Source: Riptortus pedestris (lineage: Eukaryota; Arthropoda; Insecta; Hemiptera; Alydidae). Taken from it: a stretch of 64,000 bases of DNA. A model generated the notes under the pieces. It had not been told where the DNA came from. It searched no databases and worked only from the letters and a program-made list of their open reading frames with translations. The position numbers were made by a program, and so were the translations under genes. Within the stretch, counting starts at the first letter, position 1. Each line of letters opens with the position of its first letter. Positions 23,698-34,194 of the stretch are shown here, piece after piece. The stretch lies in assembly GCA_019009955.1 (NCBI GenBank), contig CM032230.1:30558501-30622500 (forward strand), in the 5' to 3' direction.

Positions 23698-24690
23698 TTA
23701 TATCTTATCTGTAAACAAACTCACATAGGTATGAGTCCAGAAGTGATTTTCCACGTTCAATTTTGTTCCTTCCTTCAGGCTGGCCTTCAATGATTCGATC
23801 CTTTGGGTATGGGCTTCTGTATTAGGATGAACACAATTTTGTAAACGGTTGACTTTATAATGCCTGAAACGCATTCCCAGAATTTTTTCTGAGATCTTGG
23901 TATGATTTTCATGAGTCACAAAATATCGTTATTCTTGGGCGTAGATGATATTTAACACGTTCCGTTAATGTAGCCACTGTTTGCCTGACACGACATTCCA
24001 AAAAAAAAAGAAACCTTCCTTGGTTTCTCGACACAGCCTCCAAGTACCCATTGATTTGGGTACGTTCTTCCAACGTGATATTCCCTTTTGGAAAAGCAAC
24101 TTTCATCAATTTCTACATGGAGGCCCTCACCTTCAATTACCATCGGTTTCATTAAAATGACACTGGCAGACACTTTCCTTAGCACATTTTTCAAGTCAGT
24201 TATGGTTTTTGTAGAAATTTTCAACTCTTCCTTGCAAAACTTCATGGTTACATAGCCATTCGCCAAGAAATAAAATACACTTCATAATCCGTATATTGCT
24301 GGATGTGGGAGTGCAGATCTGGGAAACAGTTCTTAATAACAGGAAGTCTTCTCACCGATTCTTTATTAAAGCATAAAGCATTTCGACTTAAGTGCCATCA
24401 TCAGGTGCTTGGCTCTATAATAGGTGCCTAGTGCTACGGCTTTGGGGTCATTACTCTCTAAGGGGTAGTAGCATCGGACTAACGTATAGAAAGGCCTTGT
24501 GCTTTAATAAAGAAATTAGTGGGAAAACTTTCTGTTATTAAGACCTCTCTACCAAAATACACTTCCTCAATGATAACTTACAACGGTTGAACAAGGTACC
24601 ATAATAACCACCCAATTCCTCTCTGCATCTAAATGCTAGAATCTTCTTTGGTGAAAAGCAAGCTTCATAAAGTGTCCTCTTCTACATTTC
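23698..24690 (-). pseudogene. Merlin (IS1016/ISXO2-like) transposase remnant
   Basis: Read on the minus strand, the N-terminal part (about 24690-24560) is a decayed MKL......LAFRCR...G segment. After a 218-bp insertion it continues at 24266 with the ISXO2-like domain. This holds VEIDESCFSKREYHVGR (first catalytic Asp in the IDES box), QWVLGG, and, after a frameshift near 24010, a TERVKYHLRPRITIFCDS piece where the family has PGT.I.SD.W (second Asp). Another shift leads to HYKVN....NCVHPNTEAHTQ (23919-23698), matching the family's H..VNHS..FVDP.TGAHTQ.IE. The order and motifs are convincing; frameshifts and the insertion make it dead. Confidence 0.8.
24329..24546 (-). mobile_element. Small Penelope-type insert in Merlin, with inverted arms
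   Basis: Arms of about 50 bp at 24329-24378 and 24497-24546 are imperfect inverted repeats (TCTTAATAACAGGAAGT against its inverse). On the minus strand the middle has CTGATGA (24404-24398) and GAAA (24384-24381), which resembles the hammerhead ribozyme core found in Penelope-like element termini. It interrupts the Merlin transposase between its N-terminal part and catalytic domain. Confidence 0.45.
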
Positions 24691-25149
24691 CGTTTTTTGT
24701 GCGTTTTTCCGAAGCTTTGAAATGTTTTAAATGCCAATTCTTATGATTTAAGAACACGACTCAGTTGTATCTGATTCATTATTTACTGAAACAATTTCAA
24801 CGTTTCTTAAAATCTAGGAGGTATATGTACGTAGCCACCTTCATGTATTTTATTTAATAGACATATGTATGTTATTAAATAACGGTATGATAAATCACTA
24901 ATAATATCGATAAGTAACTGGTGTGGCTAAAGTAAAAAAGACCCAATACTTTAGAAACAAATCCTGAAAAGGGCATCAAGTGGTTTGGATAACTCTCTTT
25001 GTTTCTTTCAAATTTTAAATGGCCAGATATTCTGACAAGAATGGATTGGCCGCCTTCTTCGATGGAGACCTGAAGGCGATTTTCCTGCCATCAGAATTAT
25101 TGATCTAGCACATAAAAACTTTCTTAATAATGAAAATTAATCACGGACA

Positions 25150-25560
25150 GTTGGAAACTGTTCAATAAAGCGGATTGAATCAGCGAAGAATCCACTTTAA
25201 ATAGGAGAGTAAGGTTTGAAGAAAGTTGGATGAGAAAGGGAAGAAGAAGTTGTGAGTGGAGGAGGATTCTGCCTTTCGACTTTGGAAGGAGTTTTAACGA
25301 CTGTCAGGCGAATGCCTTGGTCCCCGATTACTAACCTCATAGCGGATCCAATGGGGTAATGAAATCCCGGGCGAGGAGTCTGGGGTATCTCCGCCCAGAA
25401 TTGGGTGTTGGGATGAGAAGTGGCGAAGAAAAAAAAAATCTTCCGAGGGAGAGAGACAGAGAGGAGAAAATAAAATAGAACGAGTGGTGAAGTTTTTAAC
25501 TGCATCTCATCTGGGAAAGTTAAGTGACGTTATGGCAGGAGATGGTAATGAGTAGGATAA
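25150..25560. other. GC-richer unassigned island
   Basis: A non-repetitive, GC-richer stretch with purine-rich runs. An open frame on the minus strand (25505-25197) has no recognisable motif. Exon relic or host regulatory DNA are both possible. Confidence 0.25.
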
Positions 25561-25993
25561 ATCTGAAGTTAAGGGCTATTCTTCGAGTCAATTTTACCAC
25601 TATGTATTATGTACCACTGAATTTACACCTCACGACGTAATTTGCTTAAAAAGAAGAAACAGTGTGCAAGGAAAATGTCTTGATGCAGTTACCTATTTCA
25701 CATTAACAATTAATACAATTGAAAATTCCCTCTCCAAACAGGGAATGGTAGTGGAGTTCATAAGACATCTTGTTACGTATTTAATAACTTCAAATCGATT
25801 GTCGAGTCAATAGTGTACAGCTTTGTTAGAAAATATTTAATTCATACGCGTGGTATTCTGGCTAAAAGCAGCTTCTACCTTCTTCAATAATTTGGAACAG
25901 TTCGTTGCTTTGTAAGGTGTGACTAAAGAAAGTGCCATCCATATTCAAACCTTATTCTGGGTACATACGGCACAATCCAATGAGAACAGTAAG

Positions 25994-25998
<5 letters not shown>

Positions 25999-26054
<56 letters not shown>

Positions 26055-27280
26055 GTAAACTCATTTTTTTCGCGAAATATCACGATAACTTTTATATTAA
26101 CATGTCATAGACACCATAACTGCATTTTGTTTCTTTCGTGTATGTTTGTTTGTTTGTTTGTTACCTTTTCACGCATAAACGGCTGAACCGAATTTTATGA
26201 AACTTGGTATGTATATTACTACTAGCCCAACTTAGACTTTAGGCTATACTAATATTCTCTAAGACGAACAGGAGTGGGGGTTATAAGGAAGGCCTGAAAT
26301 TAAAAATAGCGATATTTCGTTTCCTATTGTTTTTTCGGCAAATATGCACATATCAAAAGTTATTTATTTTATTATTTACAGTAACTTTTGTTATGTACAC
26401 TTTCGTCGTATACCTAAATATAAATGAGTTATACGCTAAAAATTATAGCGGGAGTCATCATTTTATTTGGCACAAAAGAATCAACCGAACTAAATAAAAA
26501 TTGGTACGTGTATTAGGACTAAGGCCTTTATTATAACAAGCCGTACCAACATTTCTAGGGACGGGCAGGAGTGGGGGTTGTAAGGGAGGCCAGAAAATAA
26601 ATATAGCGGTATTTCGTTTCCTATTGTTTTTTTGGCAAATATAAACATCACAAAAGTTGTTTATTTTGTTATTTAGAGTAACTTTTGTTATATACACTTT
26701 TTTCGTATACCGAATTATAAACGAGATATACGCTAAAACCTATAGCGGGAGTCCACAATTTTATTTGGCACTAAAGACTCAACCGAATTAAACCAAACTC
26801 GGTATGTGAATTAGTACTAACGCCTTAATTATAACAAGCTATACTAACATTTCTAGGGACGGGCAGGAGTGGGGGTTATAAGGAAGGCCTGAAATTAATA
26901 ATAGCGGTATTTCGTTTTCTATTCGTTTTTCGGCAAATATGAACATAACAAAAGTTGTTTATTTTGTTATTTAGAGTAACTTTTGTCATATTCATTTTTG
27001 TCTTTTAACAAAGTATAAACGAGATATACACTATAAACTAAAGCGGGAATAACTGAAATCTATGCATAATGCACAAGAGACGGGAAATATGACAATTTGG
27101 AGGACAGTGAAGACTTACATAAAAAATTAATTTTATTATTAACAAATGTTAACAATGGGTATTAACCCTAAACACTGCGACGGGTAAATGTCAAAATATT
27201 TGCAAAATAAAGCCTTGCTAAAAAAATACCATCACCATACAGCCTCAAATCAATTCCCGGGCGAAGCCGGGTATCTGAGC

Positions 27281-27283
<3 letters not shown>
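25999..27283 (+). mobile_element. Non-autonomous Helitron with three internal monomers
   Basis: It follows a long TA tract (25999-26049) with AAAATTGTAAACTC, then GTTTGTTTGTTTG. Three head-to-tail units follow, with the landmark CAAAAGTT at 26354, 26651 and 26949, i.e. a 297-298-bp period. The end is a hairpin (CCCGGGCGAAGCCGGG) with 3' CTAT (a mutated CTAG) at 27280-27283. The 5' TC has been lost in the TA tract. Non-coding; open frames within are repeat translations. Confidence 0.75.
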
Positions 27284-27337
<54 letters not shown>

Positions 27338-27339
<2 letters not shown>

Positions 27340-27570
27340 TTTAGGCTGAATAATGGTGGTAAATGTTTGGCAAGGCTTTACTTCTCACTATATTTTGACG
27401 TTTCCCCGTCCCAGTGTTTAGGGTTTATGCCCGTCGTTACTGTGGATTCGTTAATAATAAAATTATTTGTTATGTAAGGTTACTATAAATTATTACTAAA
27501 TTATTTGTTACTGTCCTGAATATTTTTATATTTTCCGTCTTCTGTGCATGCAGTTTTTTTTTTTCTAATG
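27338..27570 (-). mobile_element. Helitron 3'-end fragment, inverted
   Basis: Separated from the previous copy by a TA tract (27284-27337). It reads the family end in reverse (GGCTGAATAATGGTGG, GGCAAGGCTTTACTTC); the terminal hairpin is missing. Confidence 0.6.
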
Positions 27571-27734
27571 TAATGGACCATATAATTCATAATCATAGAA
27601 AGCATTCTACCTTCCAAACCTTTTTTTTTTGTTTTGTTTCTTTTAAAAAGATTATTCTTGGAATAGAAAAATTTTAAACAAAGTTGTGTGGAGCATTGGA
27701 CAATTTAACGCCTCTATTAGGTTTTCGAATGTCT

Positions 27735-28924
27735 GAAACAGAATCGCGGTATTTCGTTTCTTGTTGGTTTTCCTGCCAACACACACATAATTCATTTATT
27801 TTATTGTTAAGAGTAAGCTTTATTATATACCCTTTTGTCGTATAACGAAGTACAAATGAGACATAGACTAAAATCTATAGAGGGAGTCAACAATTTCACT
27901 GGGCTCAGAAGACCTTAACGAAAATCCGCATGCGCGTTAGTATTAATGCCTCTATGGTTATAAGCTTTATTAAAATTTCTAGGAAAGGACAGGAGTGAGG
28001 TTATAAGTGAGGCTTGAAATGAAAAATCCCGCTATTTCCGAACTAAACAAATCTCGGTATTTGAAACAGCATTAAATTCTCCATGATTATAAGCTGTATC
28101 AACATTTCTAGGAACAAGCTGGAGTGGGGGTTATAATTGATCCCTGAAATGCAATATTTTGTTTCCTATTCCTTCTTCTTTTTTTTTTTGGCCAACGTGC
28201 ACATAACAGAAGTGGTTTATTTAGTTATTCAGAGTAACTTTTGTTCTATACTTTTTGTCGAGTAACGAAGTATAAACGATATATTCGCTTAGAACTATAG
28301 CGGGTGAACAATTGTATTGGGCACAAACGACTGAACCAAACTCTCCACCGCATTTCTTATTTATTTTCAATAGATAATAACATTGTCATTTATTTCCATT
28401 AAAACGTAATCTATAAGAGCATTTTACTATTTAATTTTTACAATGACAGTAGAAGTTGTTGGTAATCAAACTCTTCAATTCTGGTATGTATTATCTTATT
28501 ACATCCGATTTGCTGACGTTATTGAAATAAATATTTGCTATCAATAACTATTAAATGTTACGTGGAGCTCAGGTTAGCCATGTTAGTTAAAGCATTGACC
28601 TTTTGATTGCATGGTAAAACTCGAGTGGCGAGTTCGAACCCGCCTGGGCAAAGGAATTTATTTTTGTCGGAATTCATTAAATAAAATCCTTAGTCCCACC
28701 CTGCCTAGAAAATAGTGGTAACCTGTAGATAACCCGTCCCATTTAGCCTTAGTTGCAAAAAGTGGATGTTAATAAATAATAATAATAATTAAATGTTACG
28801 TTATGTCAAAAGACAATGTAAGTTTAAACTCAATATGATTGTTTAAAGTAGTATTCAGGAAGCCTTGCTACAAAAATAACATCATTATTCAGACAACAAT
28901 GATTTCTCGGGGTACCTTAGCTAG
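27735..28924 (+). mobile_element. Old Helitron copy carrying a SINE
   Basis: Diverged internal monomers (GGTATTTCGTTTCTTGTTGG; TATAGCGGG) lead to a 3' end AGCCTTGCTACAAAAATAAC...TTAGCTAG with CTAG at 28921-28924. The GC hairpin is decayed. A SINE with perfect target duplication sits at 28564-28788. Confidence 0.55.
28564..28788 (+). repeat. tRNA-derived SINE with 13-bp target duplication
   Basis: Best-defined copy: starts GGAGCTCAGGTTAGCCATGT, has a B box (GAGTTCGAACCC), GCCTGGGCAAAGGAATTTAT, the body, GTAACCTGTAGATAACCCGT and a (TAA)n tail. It is flanked by identical TTAAATGTTACGT at 28551-28563 and 28789-28801, which proves LINE-type target-primed insertion and fixes the unit at about 225 bp. 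Confidence 0.9.
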
Positions 28925-28949
28925 TAATATTATAATGGTAAGTTGCCTC

Positions 28950-29340
28950 TGTTATTTCTGCTCTTTAGAGCGGACGTAATTATTTCTATACAAATGGTGT
29001 TTGAGAAAATTAATTGGTACTTTTGTAATAGGAAATTGGTGTGGTAAGATGGAAAAGGAGGGCCTAACGAGACTGTACCCTATTGGTTTGTGTATTGGGG
29101 TTGGCTGGTGGAAGCCCTAGGATTAGCCAAAGCTGTCTAATTGAAAATGCTTGTACACAGAGCCAGCCTGCTCTTGGCACTCACTCAGCGGAAAGGCACT
29201 CACAGACCGATATTCCGACCGTTACAGATCGGCTAAAAGGTTTTCATCGCCCCCCTCCCCCCTCCCTCTTAAGAAAAATTACGTCACTGGTTTTATTAAC
29301 TTTTTCGCCATATTTTTTTGTTGGTATTATATTCGTGGAT
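28950..29340. other. GC-richer unassigned island
   Basis: Non-repetitive stretch (for example around CTTGTACACAGAGCCAGCCT) without a convincing reading frame; the 87-codon plus-strand frame starts at TTG and has no motif. Candidate host non-coding DNA. Confidence 0.25.
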
Positions 29341-29384
29341 TGCTGATGCTATTAACCTTTTTGTACAGCCTTTAATTACAGCTA

Positions 29385-29445
29385 TAAGTCAGACACGCAG
29401 GGGCTGCGTAAATTAAGTAAATTTCCCCCTACTGGGCCGGACTCT
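29385..29445 (-). mobile_element. HINE-like 3'-end fragment
   Basis: Reads GTCAGACACGCAGGGGCTGC then GTAAATTAAGTAAATTTCCC, i.e. the inverse of the HINE 3' end with its hairpin. The remainder is gone; an A-run follows at 29471-29493. Confidence 0.65.
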
Positions 29446-29569
29446 ATTTAAAAAATATATATTCTCTATTAAAAAAAAAAAAAAAAAAAAAAAATCCGAT
29501 GAGTAGAAGTGGGTCAATAAAATCTTAAAAGATAACGCCACCACGCAAAATATTTTTATTAATATAATA

Positions 29570-29640
29570 TTATTTATTTATTTACAGGAGCACCCGCATC
29601 TTGGCGATTTGGCTCAAAGTTTCACAATGTAAAATGAAAA
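29570..29640 (-). repeat. Possible LINE 3' terminus
   Basis: On the minus strand this reads TTTGAGCCAAATCGCCAAGA, GCGGGTGCTCCTG and then (TAAA)n, the look of a non-LTR 3' end with a simple-repeat tail. No coding part adjoins it. Clade not known. Confidence 0.35.
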
Positions 29641-30039
29641 CAAAATTATAGAAAAATAACAAAAACTGAAACAACAAATAAAAATTAAATACAACAGATA
29701 ATCATTAAATACTAGTAATAAAGACAATTAATAAACATAAGACATAAACAAACATAAATAAATATTAGATAAACAAACATTAGACTAGTAATAAAGACAA
29801 TAATTTAAAATAGTTTTAATAAAAAAATATGTTATTCCTATATACTAGGTGCTTACCTTTTTTTGTACTTTTATATTATGGAAAATATTTCTCCAATATC
29901 TGATTCTTTCCAAAGAATATATAAAAAAAAGTCAAAAGTCACAATATTTTGTAATTTTTCTTGGAATAAGACGTTTTATAATATATTCTCTTATTTTTAA
30001 AGTGTCATGATCATATTAGGGATTTACGGATGGCTTAAA
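29641..30039. other. AT-rich stretch, no gene seen
   Basis: Low-complexity A/T sequence. Confidence 0.5.
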
Positions 30040-30457
30040 GGTACTTATCGATTACCGAGAGGCCCACCCATTTAAGACGATTATGAAATTATAATTAGAA
30101 GGAAATCACTTTATTCATTAAACTAAGACTTGTTGAATTTATAAATGACAAAAAGCTTATGATGAAATACCTACTAGGTTAACTTAGTCATTTTGTTTCA
30201 TTTTTTATCAGAAAATGAGTAATCGTTAATTCTTACTCATGACCAGAGTTCATGTGGAAGACGGCCGGGGACGGCGGATTTATGCAGCTACTCCCTAACA
30301 TCTTCTAGTTTTGAACTAACACTATGTAATTTAAAATTCTAATTTTTTATTCTAATAAATTATAGATTGTTATTTTAAATTATAAAGTGTTTTGTTTTTT
30401 TAATACAATTTAATAACCATGTTTAAATGGGTACCCTCCCAATAATCGATAGGTACC
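30040..30457. mobile_element. MITE-like element with about 38-bp inverted ends
   Basis: Left GGTACTTATCGATTACCGAG...ACCCATTTAA (30040-30078) is matched by its imperfect inverse at 30420-30457. The 340-bp interior is AT-rich and non-coding. It lies directly beside a HINE piece. The superfamily is unknown; no clear target duplication was found. Confidence 0.5.
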
Positions 30458-30462
30458 GGTTG

Positions 30463-30790
30463 AAATTCCAATATCTCGGTTAACATTGAAGATAGAGAAA
30501 ACGTGTATATAGCAACACATAGAAAACATTCGCAGAAAATGAAATCTGGAATAATTTTGGTTTCATACAATTTTTCGATAAGATTTATAAGAACGGAGAT
30601 ATTAAGAACATTCGAAATTCCACCCTCTAAACCTTCCCCTCCACTGGATCGATTTCAGCCATTAACGAACTTGAACTTTATTTATTTCGCATAAAACGTT
30701 TAGATATCGACTTAGGTAATGATCCAAACAAAATTGCGACCGCTAGAGCGGTAACAGATCTATATGTATTTACCTTAATGAAAATCTGCT
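30463..30790 (-). mobile_element. HINE-like element, partial
   Basis: Shows the family core (CCAATATCTCGGTTAACATT, GCCATTAACGAACTTGAA, GCGACCGCTAGAGCGGTAAC) and a 5' end AAATCTGCTA. The microsatellite and left arm are nearly absent (about 15 bp remain). Confidence 0.65.
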
Positions 30791-31467
30791 AATAATATCA
30801 GGTACACTAGTTACCTGGTGAGAAAAATCCAAAAGCATGTGAAATAAGATCAAATGGGAATAATTTTGATTTGTCATCAGTTTCTCATTATAAATCGACT
30901 ACAGTGACTCATATACTATTTTGCATGTCATTAATTGACTAATCTAATTCTTGTTCATTTTTCCATTGCATTAAGTAACTAATATGTTCCTTACACTCGC
31001 TTCAGGATATTTACCTTTTGGGAAATCAACAATTGAGGATGTACACAGGCCAGGAAAAATTTCGTCAAATGCCCATATAATATGTATAACGTTAAGAGGT
31101 CCCAATTTTTGGTGGATCGTTACCAAAATCGATATTTAAACGGTTCATCCAAAATAAAGATGAAGTTCGTTAATTGTTTGAAACCGAACTAGCGAAAGAG
31201 AGGTTTAGAGGGAGGGATTCCAAAATATCTCTTAAAAATTGTGTAGAACTAATCTTATTTCAAATGTAAGCGACTACGAATGTTGTTATATACATTTTTT
31301 ACTATCTTGGTTAATAACCGCCATGTTTGAATTTTTTTAGTTTTCATTCTTCAGTAAACCTCCACTCCTACTCCTGCTATTTTAACAACAAGCTGTTGAA
31401 ACACTATATTTGAAGCTTAAATATCAAATATCGTGTCCATTAAAGTATAACTGTGAGATTCATGGTA

Positions 31468-32405
31468 GGTGAATCAAATATAAACGAGACTTTTCGTTTT
31501 TCGGGCACAGTAGTGGTGGGAGAACGTTCCCGCCTTTTTTGTTGTTGGGTAGGTTAGTCAGGAGTAGGGGAAGCACGTGATCTCGCCACCTCGATCGTCT
31601 CGTTGTCCACCGTGACGATGTTGGAGGAAGAGGTACCCCCGTCGACTGCGCAACGTGTCGTAATTAAGTATCTCGCCGCAGAAGGCGTAAAACCGGCCGA
31701 AATCTTGAGGAGATTGACTGCACAGTTCGGGGAAAAGACACTTTCGCGAGCCAGAACTTGGGTGCACCACTACACCCCAGAGTCTAAACAAGCGAGTATG
31801 GAGTGGAGAAAACAAGGAGAACCTGGACCAGTGAAAGCCAAGTCACGATTGTCAGCAAGCAAGGTTTTGGCTACCGTTTTTTTTGACCAGCGTGGTTTGC
31901 TGTACCTCAATTTTTTGCATGAGCGCAGGATAATTAATGCAGCCTACTACTGTGGCATTTTCAGTGACGTCCGACTTGCATATCGCCGCAAAAGACGAGA
32001 CGTACCGATCAGAGAAGTGGTTCTTCTCCATGACAATGCTCGCCCCCATACAGCAGCCATGACTAGGGAAAAATTGGAGCAACTGGGGTGGGAGACACTG
32101 GAACACCCTCCTTACAGTCCAGACCTGTCACCCTGTGACTTTCATGTGTTTGGCCCTCTCAGGGAAGCTTTAGGAGGCCAAAGATTCGACAGTGACGGTG
32201 AGGTTGAAGCCTATTGCGCAATTGGCTGCAGACACGACCTGCATCTTTCTACATGGAAGGAATTGGAAAGCTACATATCCTCTAGGAAAAATGTGTTTCC
32301 AAGTCAGGGGATTATGTAGAAAAATAAGCTATATTATTTTTTGCGATTAAAATTAAAATAAATTAAAAAAAAAAAAAAAGTCTCGTTTATATTTGATTCA
32401 CCCAC
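31468..32405 (+). mobile_element. Deleted mariner element with terminal inverted repeats
   Basis: Left end GGTGAATCAAATATAAACGA(GACTTTT) and right end its inverse (AAAAGTCTCGTTTATATTTG...) form a perfect inverted repeat of at least 27 bp. TA lies outside on each side (31466-31467, 32406-32407), although three extra bases on the right leave the exact tip uncertain. About 940 bp, shorter than typical 1.3-kb mariners because of the internal coding deletion. Confidence 0.85.
31618..32320 (+). pseudogene. mariner transposase, internally deleted
   Basis: From the ATG at 31618 the frame has the N-terminal helix-turn-helix region (QRVVIKYLAAEGVKPAEILR) up to LSRAR (residue 46). It then jumps straight to TWVHHYTPESKQASMEW, part of the catalytic domain. 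In intact relatives about 110 residues lie between, including the second helix-turn-helix and the first catalytic Asp (in the CDETW box); both are lost. The second Asp (HDNARPH, residue 139) and third Asp (PCDFH, residue 174) remain with 34 residues between, the DD34D spacing of mariner. A frameshift near 32215 and an in-frame stop before the original end destroy the C-terminus. The element could only move with a transposase from elsewhere. Confidence 0.9.
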
Positions 32406-32689
32406 TATGACTCGAGAACTATCTTGTTCTACTTATCGGAGTTTTAATTAAAAATAGAAATTATATAGTAAGAAGAAATGAATAATTGTGTCATGCCAAC
32501 AACTGGGAATTCTGCTCAGTTCTGGCAGCCCCAGAATGCTGAACTTTTCCGTATCTCTCATCAATCTTCTAATTGAATGATTTTTAATGCACCATTCCCA
32601 AGGACATTAACTGACAAATATGGTTCATACGCCTATTGTTTTGATCATAAGAAAATTTAAATAACTCAAAATATTTGTTAATATTATAC

Positions 32690-32880
32690 TACTATTGGCA
32701 ATTGGCATGGATTATCTATTGGCTACCTCCCTTTTCTAATCAGACTTTAGACGAAGGATTTCATTTAATGAGTTCGTCACTAAAGAAATTCTTATTGCCC
32801 AGGCGGAAATCGAATCCACCACTCTAATTTTAAGGTGAGATTATGAACAAAGTCTTAACTCACATGGCTAACCTAAGTCA
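32690..32880 (-). repeat. tRNA-derived SINE copy, inverted
   Basis: Read in reverse: GGTTAGCCATGTGAGTTAAG head, a GGATTCGATTTCC B box, GCCTGGGCAATAAG and the AACTCATTAAAT body; the 3' end is decayed. Confidence 0.65.
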
Positions 32881-33308
32881 ATAAAGTATTAATTGGAATA
32901 GAAAATGTTACATCAAATATTTGTATAAAACGGTTAAATTATATGTAACAAAAAAAATCGAAAATTTAAAAAAAATAAATGCGAAAATCGTTTAAAAAAA
33001 TGTGTTTTATGGATTACACTAGTGATATGAAGGATTCGTGGTGGACATGTTAGTTATCAGAGTGGAGGGTCATCTCCTAAACAGTAAATTGCATTATGAA
33101 GCAGTTGAGTAATGGAGTTAGAATTATTAATTGAATTGTAGTCTGGCTTATTCACAGCTTAAATTGTGGATGTTCAATTTAGACACAATCCCAATTATTG
33201 TTAATTCAGTCTTTAATCAGAGAATTACGTACTGTCCTATTTCATTCTATTTATTTATAACACTTTTCATCTATTATTCAACGTATTTTCTGTATGTAAG
33301 TAATATAG

Positions 33309-33924
33309 TTATTTATTACACAAGTGACGAATGTAGATCATATTACAAAGCGAGTAAAACGTTTACCCACACGAGCGAAGCGAGTGGGGTAATTTCACGA
33401 GAGTTGTAAATTCTACTTTCGTCACGTATGTAATATTAATTTTTTTCTGTAATCGTGTAATACATGATCAGATCTAACCAGAATATGAACAAAATTAGGA
33501 TGTTGTGAAGATTATGGTATGTTGTTGGTAGGTTATAAGCATGGTTGTGAAAGGTTATAAGCATAGTTATAAAACAACTAGTGATGATTGTGAAGTAGTG
33601 CAGTTATAAACAAGTGCAGGTTATAAACAAGGAAGGTAATTAATAATATATTTAAATTTTAAAATATATTGATTATTTCCACCAATAATTCATTCACATT
33701 TCAATTTATTTTGTTAAAATAAATTCTTACAATGTTAAGAAACATTTAAAAGCATTTAATTTCCAACTTCAAATTATTTTTTAATTTATAGTTATTACTA
33801 ATTAAGAAATTTAATATTACACTGGCGACGAAAGTAGAATTAACAACTCTCGCTTCGCTCGTGTGGGTAAACGTTTCACTCGAGTTGTAAAATGATCTAC
33901 TTTCGGCACTTGTATAATAAATAA
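33309..33924. mobile_element. MITE with about 115-130-bp terminal inverted repeats
   Basis: Left arm 33309-33438 and right arm 33813-33924 are close inverted copies (TTATTTATTACACAAGTG ... TCTACTTTCGTC; ACGTTTACCCACACGAGCGA). Each arm contains CTCGCTTCGCTCG or a relic, itself a short hairpin. The 370-bp interior is AT-rich and non-coding. The arms are too long for Tc1/mariner MITEs; superfamily unknown. Confidence 0.7.
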
Positions 33925-33979
33925 GTATATTTATTCATGGACACCATATCGAAGGTGATTTGCCCTTTCAAAATTAACA

Positions 33980-34190
33980 GCAGGTAACAATATCAAAAAA
34001 TACCTTAACAACATGTAACACAATAGTAAATACCTTAACAAGTAATAATGACAAATACCTTAACAACAAGTAATAATAACAAATACCTTAACAACAAGTA
34101 ATAATAACAAATACCTTAACAACAAGTAATAATAACAAATACCTTAACAACAAATAATAATAACAAAAAACTTAGCAATAATACAACAAA
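33980..34190 (-). repeat. 28-bp minisatellite, LINE tail
   Basis: Five to six copies of a unit containing ATACCTTAACAACAAGTAAT. It lies directly at the 3' side (minus strand) of the LINE RNase H remnant, so it is probably that element's variable tandem tail. Confidence 0.75.
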
Positions 34191-34194
34191 AAAA

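Larger units (their letters stand above)
31008..32545 (+). mobile_element. HINE-like element split by a mariner
   Basis: Left part: GGGAAATCAACAATTGAGGA and the core with AAGTTCGTTAATTG (31008-31465). Right part: GGGAATTCTGCTCAGTTCTG, GCAGCCCCAGAATGC and GAACTT at 32545. The mariner lies between them. The short left arm lacks the microsatellite. Confidence 0.6.

Noticed and set aside
33980..34190. CRISPR-like array
   Set aside because: The 28-bp units are contiguous without unique spacers; it is a minisatellite at a LINE end.
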